Part shown: positions 20,158 to 30,453 of the stretch, in pieces
Numbering within the stretch: the stretch's first letter is position 1
How the letters are laid out: each line of letters begins with the position of its first letter
Assembly: GCF_036898095.1 (NCBI RefSeq)
Contig: NC_090751.1
Location: 74,575,932 to 74,639,931 of the forward strand
Source: Palaemon carinicauda
Taxonomy: Eukaryota; Arthropoda; Malacostraca; Decapoda; Palaemonidae
Reading direction: 5' to 3'
DNA: 64,000 nucleotides
Position numbers and translations under genes: made by a program
The notes under the pieces: generated by a model
What the model saw: the letters and a program-made list of their open reading frames with translations, nothing else
Databases searched by the model: none
Told to the model about the DNA's origin: nothing

Positions 20158-21960
20158 GATTCCGCAGGAAGGGGGGAGGCTATACTCGTTCCGAGAGAAT
20201 TGGACCTTCAGCAGCTGGGCTCGAAGCATAGATTCCAACGGACTGGGGTGGAGTTGGATTCAGGGACCCACTCCATCAGTCAGATTTTTTCAATTCCCAG
20301 AGCCGGAACTCGTTGATTTCGCACGAGAACTTCTTCTCAAAAATGCGATTCAACGAATCAGGCATTTAAAGTTTCAAGGTCGCTTGTTCAGCGTGCCAAA
20401 GAAAGACTTCGACAAATGAAGAGTCATCTTAGACCTGTCTCGCTTGAACACCTTTATTCAATGCGATAAGTTCCACATGCTGACCGTCTCGCTGGTACGG
20501 ACCTTACTTCCCCGTGGGGCCATCACCACCTCTATCGATCTTACCGACGCCTACTATCATGTTCCAATAGCGCGTCATTTTCGTCCGTTTCTGGGTTTCA
20601 GGCTAGGCAACCAAGCTTTTGCTTTCAAGGTGATGCCCTTCGGTCTCAACATAGCCCCAAGGGTATTCACGAAGATAGCGGACTCGGTAGTTCAGGAATT
20701 GAGGGCCCAGGGCGTACAGTTGGTGGCCTATCTGGACGATTGGCTTATTTGGGCCAACACCATCGAGGAATGTCAAGAGGCGACAGTCAAGGTCATCAGG
20801 TTTCTGGAACACTTAGGATTCCGAATAAATTTCAAGAAGTCTCGCCTAGTTCCGGCGTTGTGCTTCTAATGGTTGGGACTCCAATGGAATCTGGGCACTC
20901 ACAAGTTGTCGATTCCCCCAAAGAAACGGAAGGAGATCGCAAGAGCCACAAAACTGTTTCTAAGATCCAAACTTACGTCTCGAAGGAACCAGGAAAGGGT
21001 TCTGGGTTCTCTTAAGTTTGCTTCCGTCACGGATATTATGTTGAAGGCCAGATTGAAGGACATCAACTGGGTGTGGCGGTCCAGGGGGAACGTCAATCTC
21101 CGGGACAAAGTTTCGAGAATTCCGGCTATTCTCAAGAAAAGGCTCCTTCCATGGACGAAAGTCAAGAATTTGGCCAAGTCGGTGCCCCTTCAGTACCCTC
21201 CTCCGGCGTTGATTGTCCATACGGACGTCTCTTTCTCCGGGTGGGGGGGTTACTCCCCGGTCAAGGAGGTACAGGGCTTGTGGTCCGCGACCTTCCGTCG
21301 AATGCATATCAATATCCTGGAAGCCATGGCCGTCTTCCTGACCCTGAAGAAGCTCTCCCCGTCGAAGAACCAACATTTCTGGACAGTGCAGTGGTGGTTC
21401 ATTGCCTCAACAGGGGAGGATCCAAATCCGATCACATCAATCATGTGATGATTGCCATCTTTTCCTAGGCGGCAAAAAACCATTGGCATCTGTCAGCGGT
21501 TCATCTGGAAGATGTCAGAAATGTCGTAGCCGATGCCCTATCTCGGGTGACTCCCTTGGAATCGGAATGGTCTCTGGACCTCCAATCGTTCCGTTGGATT
21601 TGCCGGCAGGTTCCAGGTCTCCAGGTGGACCTCTTCACCACGAAGATCAACCACAAACTCCGGTGTTACGTAGCCCCCAACCTGGACCCTCAGGCTTATG
21701 CCATGGACGCCATGTCTCTCAACTGGAACACCTGGCAGAGGATCTACCTTTTTCCTCCGGTCAACATGTTGATGCGAGTTCTGGACAGGCTTCGGTCTTT
21801 CCACGGTCAAGTAGCCCTTGTGGCCCCCAACTGGCCGAAGAGCAATTGGTTTCCTCTCCTAGCGGAGCTGGGCCTCCAGCCTTGACGGCTTCCTAACCCG
21901 TTGCTGTCTCAGACAGTACAAACTCGCAGTGTGTCAGCTTCCTCAGGAATTCTGAGTGCC
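20120..21960 (+). pseudogene. DIRS-B1 reverse transcriptase-RNase H
   Basis: Overlaps the gag end by 38 nt in the +1 frame. RT: 'KFQGRLFSVPKKD', 'VILDLSRLNTFIQCDK', 'TSIDLTDAYYHVPIARHFRP' (motif A), 'FKVMPFGLNIAPRVFT', 'VAYLDDWLIWAN' (motif C). RNase H: 'IVHTDVSFSGWGGYS', 'INILEAMAVFLTLKKL', 'NVVADALSRVTPLESEW'. A distal conserved block follows: 'VDLFTTKINHKLRCYVAPNL', 'WPKSNWFPLL'. TGA at 20,417 and TAA at 20,867 replace sense codons of DIRS-B2, and a frameshift lies near 21,375. Catalytic motifs are otherwise intact. Confidence 0.85.
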
Positions 21961-22004
21961 CTTCTCTGTTATAATTTCACAGACACACAGGTCGAGCCCA
22001 GAAA

Positions 22005-22405
22005 AGGGATTTTGACGAAGGAAAAATCTATTTCTGGGCGAGGGACCTGTGTCGCCCAGTGAACCCACCCCTTTCTCTTTTTTCCTCACCCTGGTTGGTC
22101 CAAGCTTGGGGTTCTGGGAGGAATGAAGATGGGGGGTGGGAAGATGTAGGGGTAGAGATGGGGGTATGTTGATGAAGGAGAGGTCTAATTGGTGAGGGAT
22201 CTATGGTCGTGGTTCAATCACGCCCCAGTTTTGTATAACGACACTCAATGAGTGAGCGAGCTAGGTTTATTCCTGGCATTCCATGCATCTCTTTTTCTCT
22301 GGTATTTTCAGCAATAATTATGCCTTAGAAATGGTGCTAGAGGAGCATTTCACGGAGCGACACAGGTCGAGCCCAGAAATAGATTTTTCCTTCGTCAAAA
22401 TCCCT
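22005..22405 (+). repeat. DIRS-B1 3' terminal region with ~58-bp inverted ends
   Basis: 22,005-22,063 ('AGGGATTTTGACGAAGG' ... 'CGCCCAGTGAA') is the near-inverse of 22,349-22,405 ('TTCACGGAGCGACACAGG' ... 'CCTTCGTCAAAATCCCT'). The same structure ends DIRS-B2 at 32,067-32,486, with conserved inner blocks such as 'GAGCGAGCTAG' and 'TTAGAAATGGTGCTA'. Just upstream, 'CACAGGTCGAGCCCAGAAA' (from 21,986) duplicates the right end, consistent with an internal complementary region. Confidence 0.8.
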
Positions 22406-23302
22406 TTTTTACAAGGACAATATTAGTAAATCATGATTAATATGAATTTTTTGGTCTTTTTTGGGGTATTAATAAAAGAAAACAAAGCTATTTATCATAA
22501 TTCAATCATAAATGAAGATCATTTTGCTCAATATTTTGCTTCATTTGGCTCCTATGAGGCAAGGCGGCTGCCCCCCCCCCACACACAGACACACACAATC
22601 TCTCTCTTTGTATCTTTACAAAGACAATATTAACAAATCCTGATTATTATGAAATTTATGTTACTTTTTGGATATTGATAAACAAAAACTAAGTTATTTA
22701 TCATAATTTAATCAAATGAAAATCCTTTTGCTCAGTATCTTGCTTCTTTTGGCTCTATCCACACAACTCTCTGCACTACCGATATTACCCTCTTCTGAAC
22801 TCCGAATAAAGCAAATTTTCTTCTTCCTTATGTTAGCAAGATGTTGAAATTGTGTTTTCCTCTTTGAAATGATAAAATGCTTGCCGAAAGCGAGAAAAAC
22901 AAACGTAAATATGAGTGAATGTCAAAGGTCAAACTCAATCATGTAATCTCTAAGAGATTTGTGGTAGGACTGAAGAGCGAAGAGTGTAATTTACCATGCA
23001 ATACATCTCTTGCGACTCGTGGAAGCTATACAGATGCCATTGTTCACAATTTCTTTTACATTAAAATGTAATAATTATCAAACTTTACGATAACAGAAGT
23101 ACTCCATTTTCTTGTAGGGAACAAAGTTTATGATTTATTGAGTTACTTTTACTTATTACCCTGTAACTATGAAAGTAAGAGGAATTTTGACAAAATATTT
23201 TGTATACACATTATCCATTTCCCTACAAAGCTCTGGGAATTTTTTCAAGATTTTGTGTTTTTCTTCCTACACCCCCATATATTAGCATTCCGGCCAGGCC
23301 CC

Positions 23303-23960
23303 TGAACACTCTCAAGCTCCTTTATTGCTACAAAATGCTGGACCATCAAGCATTATCGTTGTGGCTTACTTGTAATTTCGGACTCTTTATTTTTCTATTG
23401 TAAAAAGTTAAAAATATAAAAAACTAGAAGAATAAAAATACTTTATTAATTGATTTCAATAGTCAAGAATGAAATCTAAATACTAGGTCTATTGGTCTGA
23501 AAATTTAATTTTAGGCATGAGACTTCTTGACTTGCATATGATAATAATTGATGAAGATATACGTTATTCAACATAATTCTAAAGGATGAAAAAGGAATAA
23601 AAACACTTTAGCAATGATCTGGTTATCCTTGAATTAAATGCTGCCTTTGACTACTAGTCATGAGGCCGTTGTTTTCAAACTCAAGCAGTTGGGATTGGAT
23701 GGGATTTTTCTTAGCAGCATTATTGAATTCTTAAGTAATAGATTACAAAGAGCTGTTGAAGTTATTGTACTTGTTGAAATGTTTGATCCACCTCAATACT
23801 ATTGTCAAACTTATATTAGACTTATAGGTAATTCTGATAGGGAGGATATTACTCCAATACAGTTCTATTATGACTCTCCATATAGCAACTGACGCTTCCT
23901 GTCTTCCAGCTCTAGAATTTATTTGATGTTGCCCATGATGCTATGTCCTCCTGACGTGGT
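23303..23960 (+). pseudogene. LINE-J-like reverse transcriptase fragment
   Basis: The plus strand near 23,630-23,760 reads 'HEAVVFKLKQLG' and 'FLSNRLQRAV' with a stop within the usual 'FDYVNH' motif. The flanking sequence from 23,325 ('TGCTACAAAATGCTGGACCA') to about 23,945 recurs at 43,795-44,440, so this is one dispersed repeat unit carrying an RT scrap. Non-functional. Confidence 0.6.
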
Positions 23961-24900
23961 ATGACAATCATCCAACGTTCTCCATTCAAAATCGAGAATG
24001 TAGTTAGAGCTTGCAAGTGAAAGGTCAATGCATGACAGGGTACCTGTCTTAACATGAAAGTGTGTGGGTCTCCTATATTGACCCTTTCACTGCGGAGAAC
24101 GACTTTAGTTACTCAGATTCATAACGTTTCACTGCGGAGAACGACTTTACTTCACACCTTGTAAGAAATTTCAAGCTTAGCGCCTTTTGCTGACGATTTT
24201 ATTTGGCTTCTACAGCTGCCATCTGTTGCCGATTTTGTGAACTTCCCACTCTCTGAAGCTTTCGTCATTCTTCTCCTAGTCACTTGGTGATTTTGGTAAT
24301 TTTTTTTTTTTATTTTTACGTTGTCAACATGAAATTATGATATATATGCATGTTTTTTGCAATACAAATAAATATCATTCATGGATTTATCGTAATATCA
24401 TGTTTTCCAAAGTTTGTTTACCGGAAGTTACTTTTTTTTTTTACATTAGAACTGAACAGTTGCCATGACAACTATACAAATAAAAATGTATTTCATAGTA
24501 TTGGATGTTCAAAATGTGACAGATAATGGTGTTTTCAAACATCAATATAGAAATTTACTCAATTAAATGAATAATAGTCAAATAACAAACACATTTACGA
24601 GAAAAGAAGTTTCGTGTCCTAAATGCGAAGCTTTGTTTACATTCGTCAGCTGACGTTCAGTCTGTTAGTTGCCTATCAGTCCCTATATTTTTTTACAGCA
24701 TAATTTAGTGATACAAGTTGTTAATAAAGATATAATTTGTTTGCTTTTGAGGTAGGGTAAAGTTTATATATAGTTGTAAATTATGGTATTATTATACTAT
24801 TGGTCAAATACTCGATATTGCTCTGCTTTTTCCTTTACACCGATTATATGCTTTCATCTTAGCGTATCATTATTATTTTACTAAAGTATCAGTGTTAGCG
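23961..24900. other. Unassigned AT-rich interval with a short direct repeat
   Basis: No gene seen. A 24-nt direct repeat 'TTTCACTGCGGAGAACGACT' occurs at about 24,085 and again at about 24,128. It resembles a small MITE edge but no inverted partner was found. Confidence 0.4.
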
Positions 24901-26264
24901 TATCATTAAGGCGTTCTGTTATGTTGGCATGCCTGCCTTCGTGCATGTTAGTGGATAGCGTTCCCAAAGCATTGTTTCGCTGGTTTTCTAGAAGCATTTC
25001 ACTTGATGTTTTAAGTCTATCGTTTTTTATTACGCTCCACATAGTTTTACGTTTTGGTTCGAGTGGGACTCTCGCGTAGCTTTATTGTGTTACTGTTCGA
25101 TATCTACCCGCTTCAGTAGCAAGGTTGGTACCCCTGTTTTCCATCTCCAAGATGGTGTCATGCTCCCTCCCTTGCCACTCGCTCGAGTCCCTCTCTCGCC
25201 ATATTAACTTTGCATGCCCAGCCTTTTTTACGTGATTACGCTTTTATCCATTTATTACTGTTAAGTAATTATGCTATTCATATTGTTTTTATTGTTACAC
25301 TCCGTTATGATTATATTTTTGGGTTTTTCATGTTATGTTGAGGGGATCTCCAGTTATTGTGATCCCCCTGTGTACCACCCCCCAGAGTACGCCTCTCCTC
25401 TTCTCGATGGTTGTTGGTATGACATACGGGTCAAGTATGCTTGTTCCTCAGTCTTCCTTCAACGTTCCGACATATTGAGGACCGAGAGCATCTCACGGGG
25501 TGCTACATAGTCTCATTCATCCCGGGCGACTCTCGTCTCCCCCCTCCCATCGTCTCGGTTGGCCATCAGTCGGGGTAGGGGGAGAGCCGGGACCGCCGGG
25601 AATTATATCACATGTCATAGTAGTCGGTATACCTATACCTTCTTGGTACGGGTTTTGCTTTTAGCTTATGGTTGTAAGAATGAGACCTTATCTATATTAG
25701 GAGTGTCCCATCATACGGTACCTCCTGCCATTATCGTCCGTATAGGACTTATTATTATCCTACATCGTAGTATTCTACACGAATCATTACCTTCGTCCCG
25801 GTATGTCCAGTAGTGTTGATTGGTGGATCCCTTGGCTCCTCCAGCTCTCTCCCACCGTACCCTCCCGTTATCAGACATCGGGGCCTCCGGGCTTACAATA
25901 CTGCAAGATCTGATGACACTGACACAGTTTATGATTCCTACTCTCCTACGGGAACCCCATACTCTTATGGACGTTAATGTTTATATCATAACTGGAGTTT
26001 TTTTATTATATGTATTTTAAGGATGTAACTTAAGTTTACTCTAGTTTACTTTAAGTTTACTTTAGCAGTTCTGTTCCCGGTCCCCGGGACCATTATTTAT
26101 TATTATTCTTCATCCCTAATTTTACATCATTTTCTCATCCCCTGCTTTGCCGGGTTCCTCCTGGAATAGTCTCAGGTTCTCTGCATGTCTAGTCTAAGGC
26201 TATACATTTTACTTTAATTGCAGGTCCCGGATCCTCCGGGACCCCTTCTAGAGATATTAAGTAG
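24900..26264 (+). other. DIRS-B2 5' leader
   Basis: About 1.3 kb before the first gag ATG, richer in G+C than its left neighbour and without a convincing protein. It is treated as an untranslated leader because gag follows directly and it resembles no other element here. The left limit is a guess from the change in base composition. A promoter is expected but not identified. Confidence 0.4.
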
Positions 26265-26462
26265 ATGTTCACAGACTATTCCCTCTTACAGGTGGTCCGC
26301 TGCCGGATGACAGCCTGCGCGGCCGTCCTTCAACAGCCCTGCGGACATGCGGTCTGTAGATCTCATGCGGACTGTGGGATTCAGATGGACGATCTTATTG
26401 TTTGGCACCCTGACAACTGCCTTGTCTGTTACGACCTAATCACCACCCTCTCTTCAGATTCA
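26265..26462 (+). CDS. DIRS-B2 gag exon 1: Cys/His-rich zinc-binding module
   Basis: ATG at 26,265 opens a 66-codon exon ending at donor GTGAGT (26,463). It carries a dense Cys/His pattern: 'CRMTACAAVLQQPCGHAVC', 'RSHADC', then 'WHPDNCLVCYDL'. The C-x2-C after 'WHP' is kept in DIRS-B1 ('WHPDGCEICYAL'). The spacing suggests a small RING- or knuckle-like zinc fold, but I cannot name a family. Reading past the donor reaches a stop after four codons, so splicing or translation of a 70-aa peptide are both possible. Confidence 0.65.
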
Positions 26463-26578
26463 GTGAGTCCTCTATAGGTCGTTGTTTATACTTGCATCCC
26501 TGCTTTATATTATGAACCTTTGGTTTCATTTCTCAGCTTGTCTCCCGGGTTTGCTAACCTTATCCCCGTTCTTTCAAG
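26463..26578 (+). other. DIRS-B2 gag intron (116 bp, phase 0)
   Basis: Donor GTGAGT at 26,463; branch-point-like 'TGCTAAC' at about 26,552; acceptor 'CTTTCAAG' ending at 26,578. Splicing joins 'SSDS' to 'SSQAAKTSARATLKVWVGGF' in frame. The same position and phase occur in DIRS-B1. Confidence 0.8.
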
Positions 26579-28619
26579 AGTTCTCAAGCAGCTAAGACCT
26601 CAGCAAGAGCCACCTTGAAAGTTTGGGTAGGCGGTTTCGCCCGTAATGTTAAGGCCAAGAAGCCTTACGTCCTCTCCGAAGACTATTGTAATCTCATCTA
26701 CCCTAACGCAAAATCCTCGGCAGCAGTGCATAAAGCAGTGGCGGCCCCTATCATTGCTGATATTGCGGCAACCGAGGAACTTGATCTGGTTCAAGATACG
26801 GACATCGGTGATGACCCTGACCCCATTGAGGACAATGTTGCGGCTCTGAACTTGGACCTAGAACCCATGGTTTTGGACGAACCGGAGACAGGTAAGGAGG
26901 TAGGTGAGGCAGGTGGGTCCGGCGCTAAGACCTCTCTTCTTAGCCCCGCTTTTTCTTCGACTTCTAATTCTTCTTCCTTTTTAGGTTTCAAAGCGAACCG
27001 TGAATCCACCCCGAGATCACACCCGGTTCCTCCCAAGGTTAAGTCTCAGAAGAGACCCTTAGTTAGGACTCGAATATCCAACACCACCTAAAACATCCAA
27101 GCCCAAGAAGGCTTCCCTCCCCAGAGCCCCTAGTGGCTTGACTAGCACCTCCCCTACGTCTCAGGACCCGGGAGTGCAGCCATCCCCCTCAGTTGCCCCG
27201 GCCAACCTTGACCCGGTGGCTCTCACCAATATGATGTCGAGGGTTGTTTCAGAGCAGATTAGCTCAATGCTTTCTGCCGTCACCAGGAGACTAGACACCC
27301 TAGAAGGAGGACTGCCTCAACAACGGCAGTTCCTCATCCCGGATGCCTCAAAACGCCCGCCTTTCACCAAGAATAACCCGTGGAAAATGGCACTCCACTG
27401 CCCTTTCACGGACGGGATGTTAACTATTGAAGGCTTCGGAACCCGGCCCATTGAAGATTTTGAGTTCTTCCCTCCCGGCCTTCAATTCCCCTTCCCCGGC
27501 TTCGCCCGGCTAACGTAAGAGGCTCTTGTCCGGCTAGATAAGGTCCCTAAGGAGACCGTTATCTTCCCAAAGGAACAAGCTCAGTCTGTTTGGGTTAGAA
27601 CCCTAAACGACTGGGGTTGCACAAACACAATGCTGACTCCCCACAAGAGTACATACACTATGTTTCTTGTGGACGAGCAGACCCTTACTCCTTACGTCAC
27701 TAAAATGGTGGACCTAGCCCTTCAGGCAGTGGCTGAAGACAAAACTTTGCCCCAGCTCCGGGAGACAGACCCTACATCTCTTCTGCTCCCATCAGATAAT
27801 GAATGTTGGCTGAACATCCAGTCAACATTTACCTCTGGTAAGCTGTCCGCTGATTGTGCGTCGACGCAATTTAGCGAGCGCCTCCCAAGACTTCCCGAAA
27901 CCTTAATCCGACTCGAGTTCGAGTCCCGGTCTAGGTTTAGCAGGAGCCTTAACGTCTCAACGATGGCGGAGATGTTTTCCCTCAACTATGATGAGGAACA
28001 CGCCTTTAAAGTTATGACAAAAGCCACCTTGCAATCCTTGTTAGCGGATTGCTATGACTTCTTGGTGGCCAGAAGACGTTGCCGTAGGCATGTTCTGTCA
28101 GAGGCTACTATCCGCCATGAGCCGAATAAGCTCATTAAAGCCTCCGCTTGGGGTCCGGACCTGTTCCCGGAGGACATGGTCAACTCAGTATTGAGCGAAG
28201 CTGCCAGAGTGATCCAAAGCCTCAAGGTCCGTTGGGGTCTCACTCCCAAATGGAAGTTCGAACAGTCGAACGTTCACTCCCGGGGCAGGAAAAGGCTTCG
28301 TCCTTATAGCACTGCCCAATTCCGCCAACCTCTCCAGGTAGTCCAGCCGGTCCCGGTTACTCAGACCATCCAACCCTCCACCTCCAAGTCTCAGCCTCAA
28401 GAGAAATATGTTCTCATTCCTGAAAGCCAGGTGGCTTCGAGCTCGTTCACCTCTCCTGTTTATAACCCGGCCTATGAGTCCCAGGTTTCCCCTCAAGGAT
28501 ACCAACGAGGCAGGGGCCTCGGTTCAAGAGGTTTTTTTCAAAACAGAGGCAAGGGGAGATATTTCTCCCGTGGAAAGGGATCACGCGGTAGCCGTGGCGG
28601 AAAATCCTCCAACTACTGA
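26579..28619 (+). pseudogene. DIRS-B2 gag exon 2
   Basis: Begins 'SARATLKVWVGGF', 'YVLSEDYCNLIYPNAK', then an acidic/Ser-rich middle, a coiled-coil-like stretch near 27,230-27,330 ('VSEQISSMLSAVTRRLDTLE'), a conserved core ('GMLTIEGFGTRPIEDFEF', 'FPFPGFARLT', 'IRHEPNKLIKASAWGPDLFP') and an RGG-rich C-terminus ('RGKGRYFSRGKGSRGSRGGK') ending at 28,619. Broken by a frameshift between 27,091 and 27,138 and by TAA at 27,516-27,518 where DIRS-B1 has GAT. About 680 codons. A structural, RNA-binding role is inferred from position and the Arg/Gly tail. Confidence 0.8.
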
Positions 28620-30453
28620 GGATCTCCAGGTAGGAGGGAGACTTTATGCATTCAGGAGTCGCTGGAGGTTCAGTCCTTGGGCCTTCAGCATAATTTCCAA
28701 GGGCCTGGGGTGGAGTTGGATAGAAGGGTCTCCTCCACCGAACAGATTCCATCAACACAAGACACCAGACTTACTCCTGTTTACCCAGGATCTCCTACGC
28801 AAGAACGAGATCAAAGAAACGAAACATCTGAAGTTTCAAGGTCGCTTATTCAGCGTCCCGAAAAAAGACTCAGACAGCCGGAGAGTCATCCTCGATCTTT
28901 CCCGACTAAACTTGTCCATTCAATGCGACAAGTTTCACATGCTTACCGTCTCGCAGGTACGGACCTTGCTTCCCCGTGGGGCCGTCACCACCTCCATCGA
29001 TCTTACCGATGCTTACTATCACGTTCCAATAGCGAGACATTTCCGCCCATTCCTAGGATTCAGACTAGGCGACAAGGCTTACACGTTCAAAGTGATGCCT
29101 TTCGGGCTCAACATCGCGCCCAGAATTTTCACGAAACTGGCGGAATCAGTCATTCAAGAACTTCGAACCCAAGGGGTCCAAGTCGTCGCATATCTGGACG
29201 ATTGGCTAATCTGGTCAGACAACGTCGAGGATTGTCTCAAAGCGACAAACAAGGTGATCCAGTATCTTCAGTCTCTGGGATTCCAAATAAATTTCAAAAA
29301 GTCCCGCCTAACACCGTAGACCAAGTTTCAATGGCTGGGATTACAGTGGGACCTACGCTCTCACACCCTATGTCTCCCCAGGTCCAAGAGGATAGAGATT
29401 GCGAAGAATACCAAACGCTTTCTCGGGGAAAAGATAACATCCAGAAGGAATCAAGAAAAGATCCTAGGATCCCTACAGTTCGCTTCAGTGACAGACCTTC
29501 TTCTGAAAGCGAAACTGAAGGACATAAACCGGGTTTGGCGCTCCAGAGCGAACAACAAATTTCGAGACAAGAAGACCCGTCTTCCTCCCATTCTTCGGAA
29601 GAGACTTCTCCCATGGACGACTACCAAGAGCCTGTCGAAATCGGTCCCCCTACGGTAACCCCCTCCAAAGATAGTCATCCACACGGACGCCTCCCTATCA
29701 GGTTGGGGAGGTTATTCCCAACACAGGAAGGTTCAGGGCCTTTGGTCCACAATGTTCCAACAATTCCACATAAACGTCCTAGAAGCCATGGCGTTCTTAC
29801 TAACTTTAAAACGTCTTTCCCCGGCCAAAAAGCAACACCTGAGGCTAGTTCTCGACAGCGAAGTTATAGTCCGTTGCTTAAACAGAGGGGGCTCCAAGTC
29901 AGGCCCCGTCAACCATGTGATGGTAGCAATCTTTTCCCTGGCAGCCTCAAACCAATGGCACCTATCAGCTGTCCATCTGGCTGGAGTTCGGAACGTTGTG
30001 GCAGACGCACTTTCAAGGACGACCCCGTTGGAGTCAGAATGGTCACTAGATCGAATATCATTTCGGTGGATCCTCTCCCAAGTGCCGGGTCTCCAGGTAG
30101 ATCTCTTCGCGACGGAGTCCAACCACAAACTGAAATGTTATGTGGCCCCCAACCTGGACCCTCGGGCTTACGCCACGGATGCCATGTCTCTGAACTGGAA
30201 CACCTGGGAAAGGATTTATCTTTTCCCTCCGGTGAACCTATTGATGAAGGTGCTGGACAAACTTCGAACCTTCAAAGGTCAAGTAGCCCTGGTGGCCCCC
30301 AATTGGCCCAAGAGCAATTGGTTTCCTCTTTTACTGGAACTGAATCTCCACCCTCACCAGATTCCCAACCCGATTTTGACCCAGATAGTACAAACGCGCA
30401 CTGTGTTCGCTTCCTCAAACATTCGGAACGCCCTAACTTTATGGACTTCATGA
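28408..30453 (+). pseudogene. DIRS-B2 reverse transcriptase-RNase H
   Basis: A frame +1 to gag, overlapping it by about 210 nt from the first ATG. RT: 'HLKFQGRLFSVPKKD', 'TSIDLTDAYYHVPIARHFRP' (motif A), 'FKVMPFGLNIAPRIFT', 'VAYLDDWLIWSD' (motif C, about 29,187). RNase H: 'IVIHTDASLSGWGGYS', 'INVLEAMAFLLTLKRL', 'RLVLDSEVIVRCLNRGG', 'VRNVVADALSRTTPLESEW'. A DIRS-specific distal block: 'VDLFATESNHKLKCYVAPNL', 'WPKSNWFPLLLEL'. Two in-frame stops (TAG 29,317-29,319; TAA near 29,655) break it; both sites are sense codons in or near DIRS-B1. It makes the cDNA of the element. Confidence 0.88.
28677..30380 (+). other. Long open frame overlapping RT-RNase H and continuous with the recombinase
   Basis: In the frame -1 to RT-RNase H there is no stop from 28,677 to 31,169 (830 codons). 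The first ~568 codons lie over RT-RNase H and show no domain I recognise (Ser/Pro/Arg/Gln-rich). The last ~260 are the recombinase. In DIRS-B1 the corresponding frame is also largely open (20,740-21,015, 21,073-21,370, 21,402-21,896), with similar text such as 'QPGPSGLCHGRHVSQLEHL'. Known DIRS elements have extensively overlapping RT-RH and YR frames, so this may be real coding or a by-product of composition. Confidence 0.5.

Larger units (their letters stand above)
17944..22415 (+). mobile_element. DIRS-B1: DIRS-type element, 5'-truncated and lacking the recombinase
   Basis: It runs from inside gag exon 1 (17,944) through an intron, gag and RT-RNase H to the characteristic 3' terminal region (22,005-22,405). 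It is flanked by the exact direct repeat 'GACAATATTAGTA' at 17,931-17,943 and 22,416-22,428. The uninterrupted target is recognisable in the reverse copy at about 48,050. The recombinase present in DIRS-B2 is absent: sequence passes from the end of RNase H (about 21,960) straight to the terminal region. Coding frames contain at least three stops and two frameshifts. Confidence 0.85.
17461..23302 (+). mobile_element. GGGGCC-ended TIR element, copy A (interrupted by DIRS-B1)
   Basis: The left end 'GGGGCCAGCCGGCTATTGCA' and right end 'TAGCATTCCGGCCAGGCCCC' are imperfect inverted repeats. A second copy with the same ends and inner sequence lies in reverse at 46,971-48,562. About 1.37 kb remains once DIRS-B1 (17,944-22,415) is removed. 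Internally it has repeat units of about 0.2-0.4 kb, each beginning near 'GACAATATTA' and ending in a CT/CA-rich microsatellite (22,580-22,610). No transposase is present. Superfamily unknown; no clear target duplication. Confidence 0.7.

Noticed and set aside
21900..22410. Possible LTR of a gypsy element at the end of DIRS-B1
   Set aside because: The repeat is inverted rather than direct, no second LTR lies upstream, and DIRS-B2 has a tyrosine recombinase rather than a DDE integrase.
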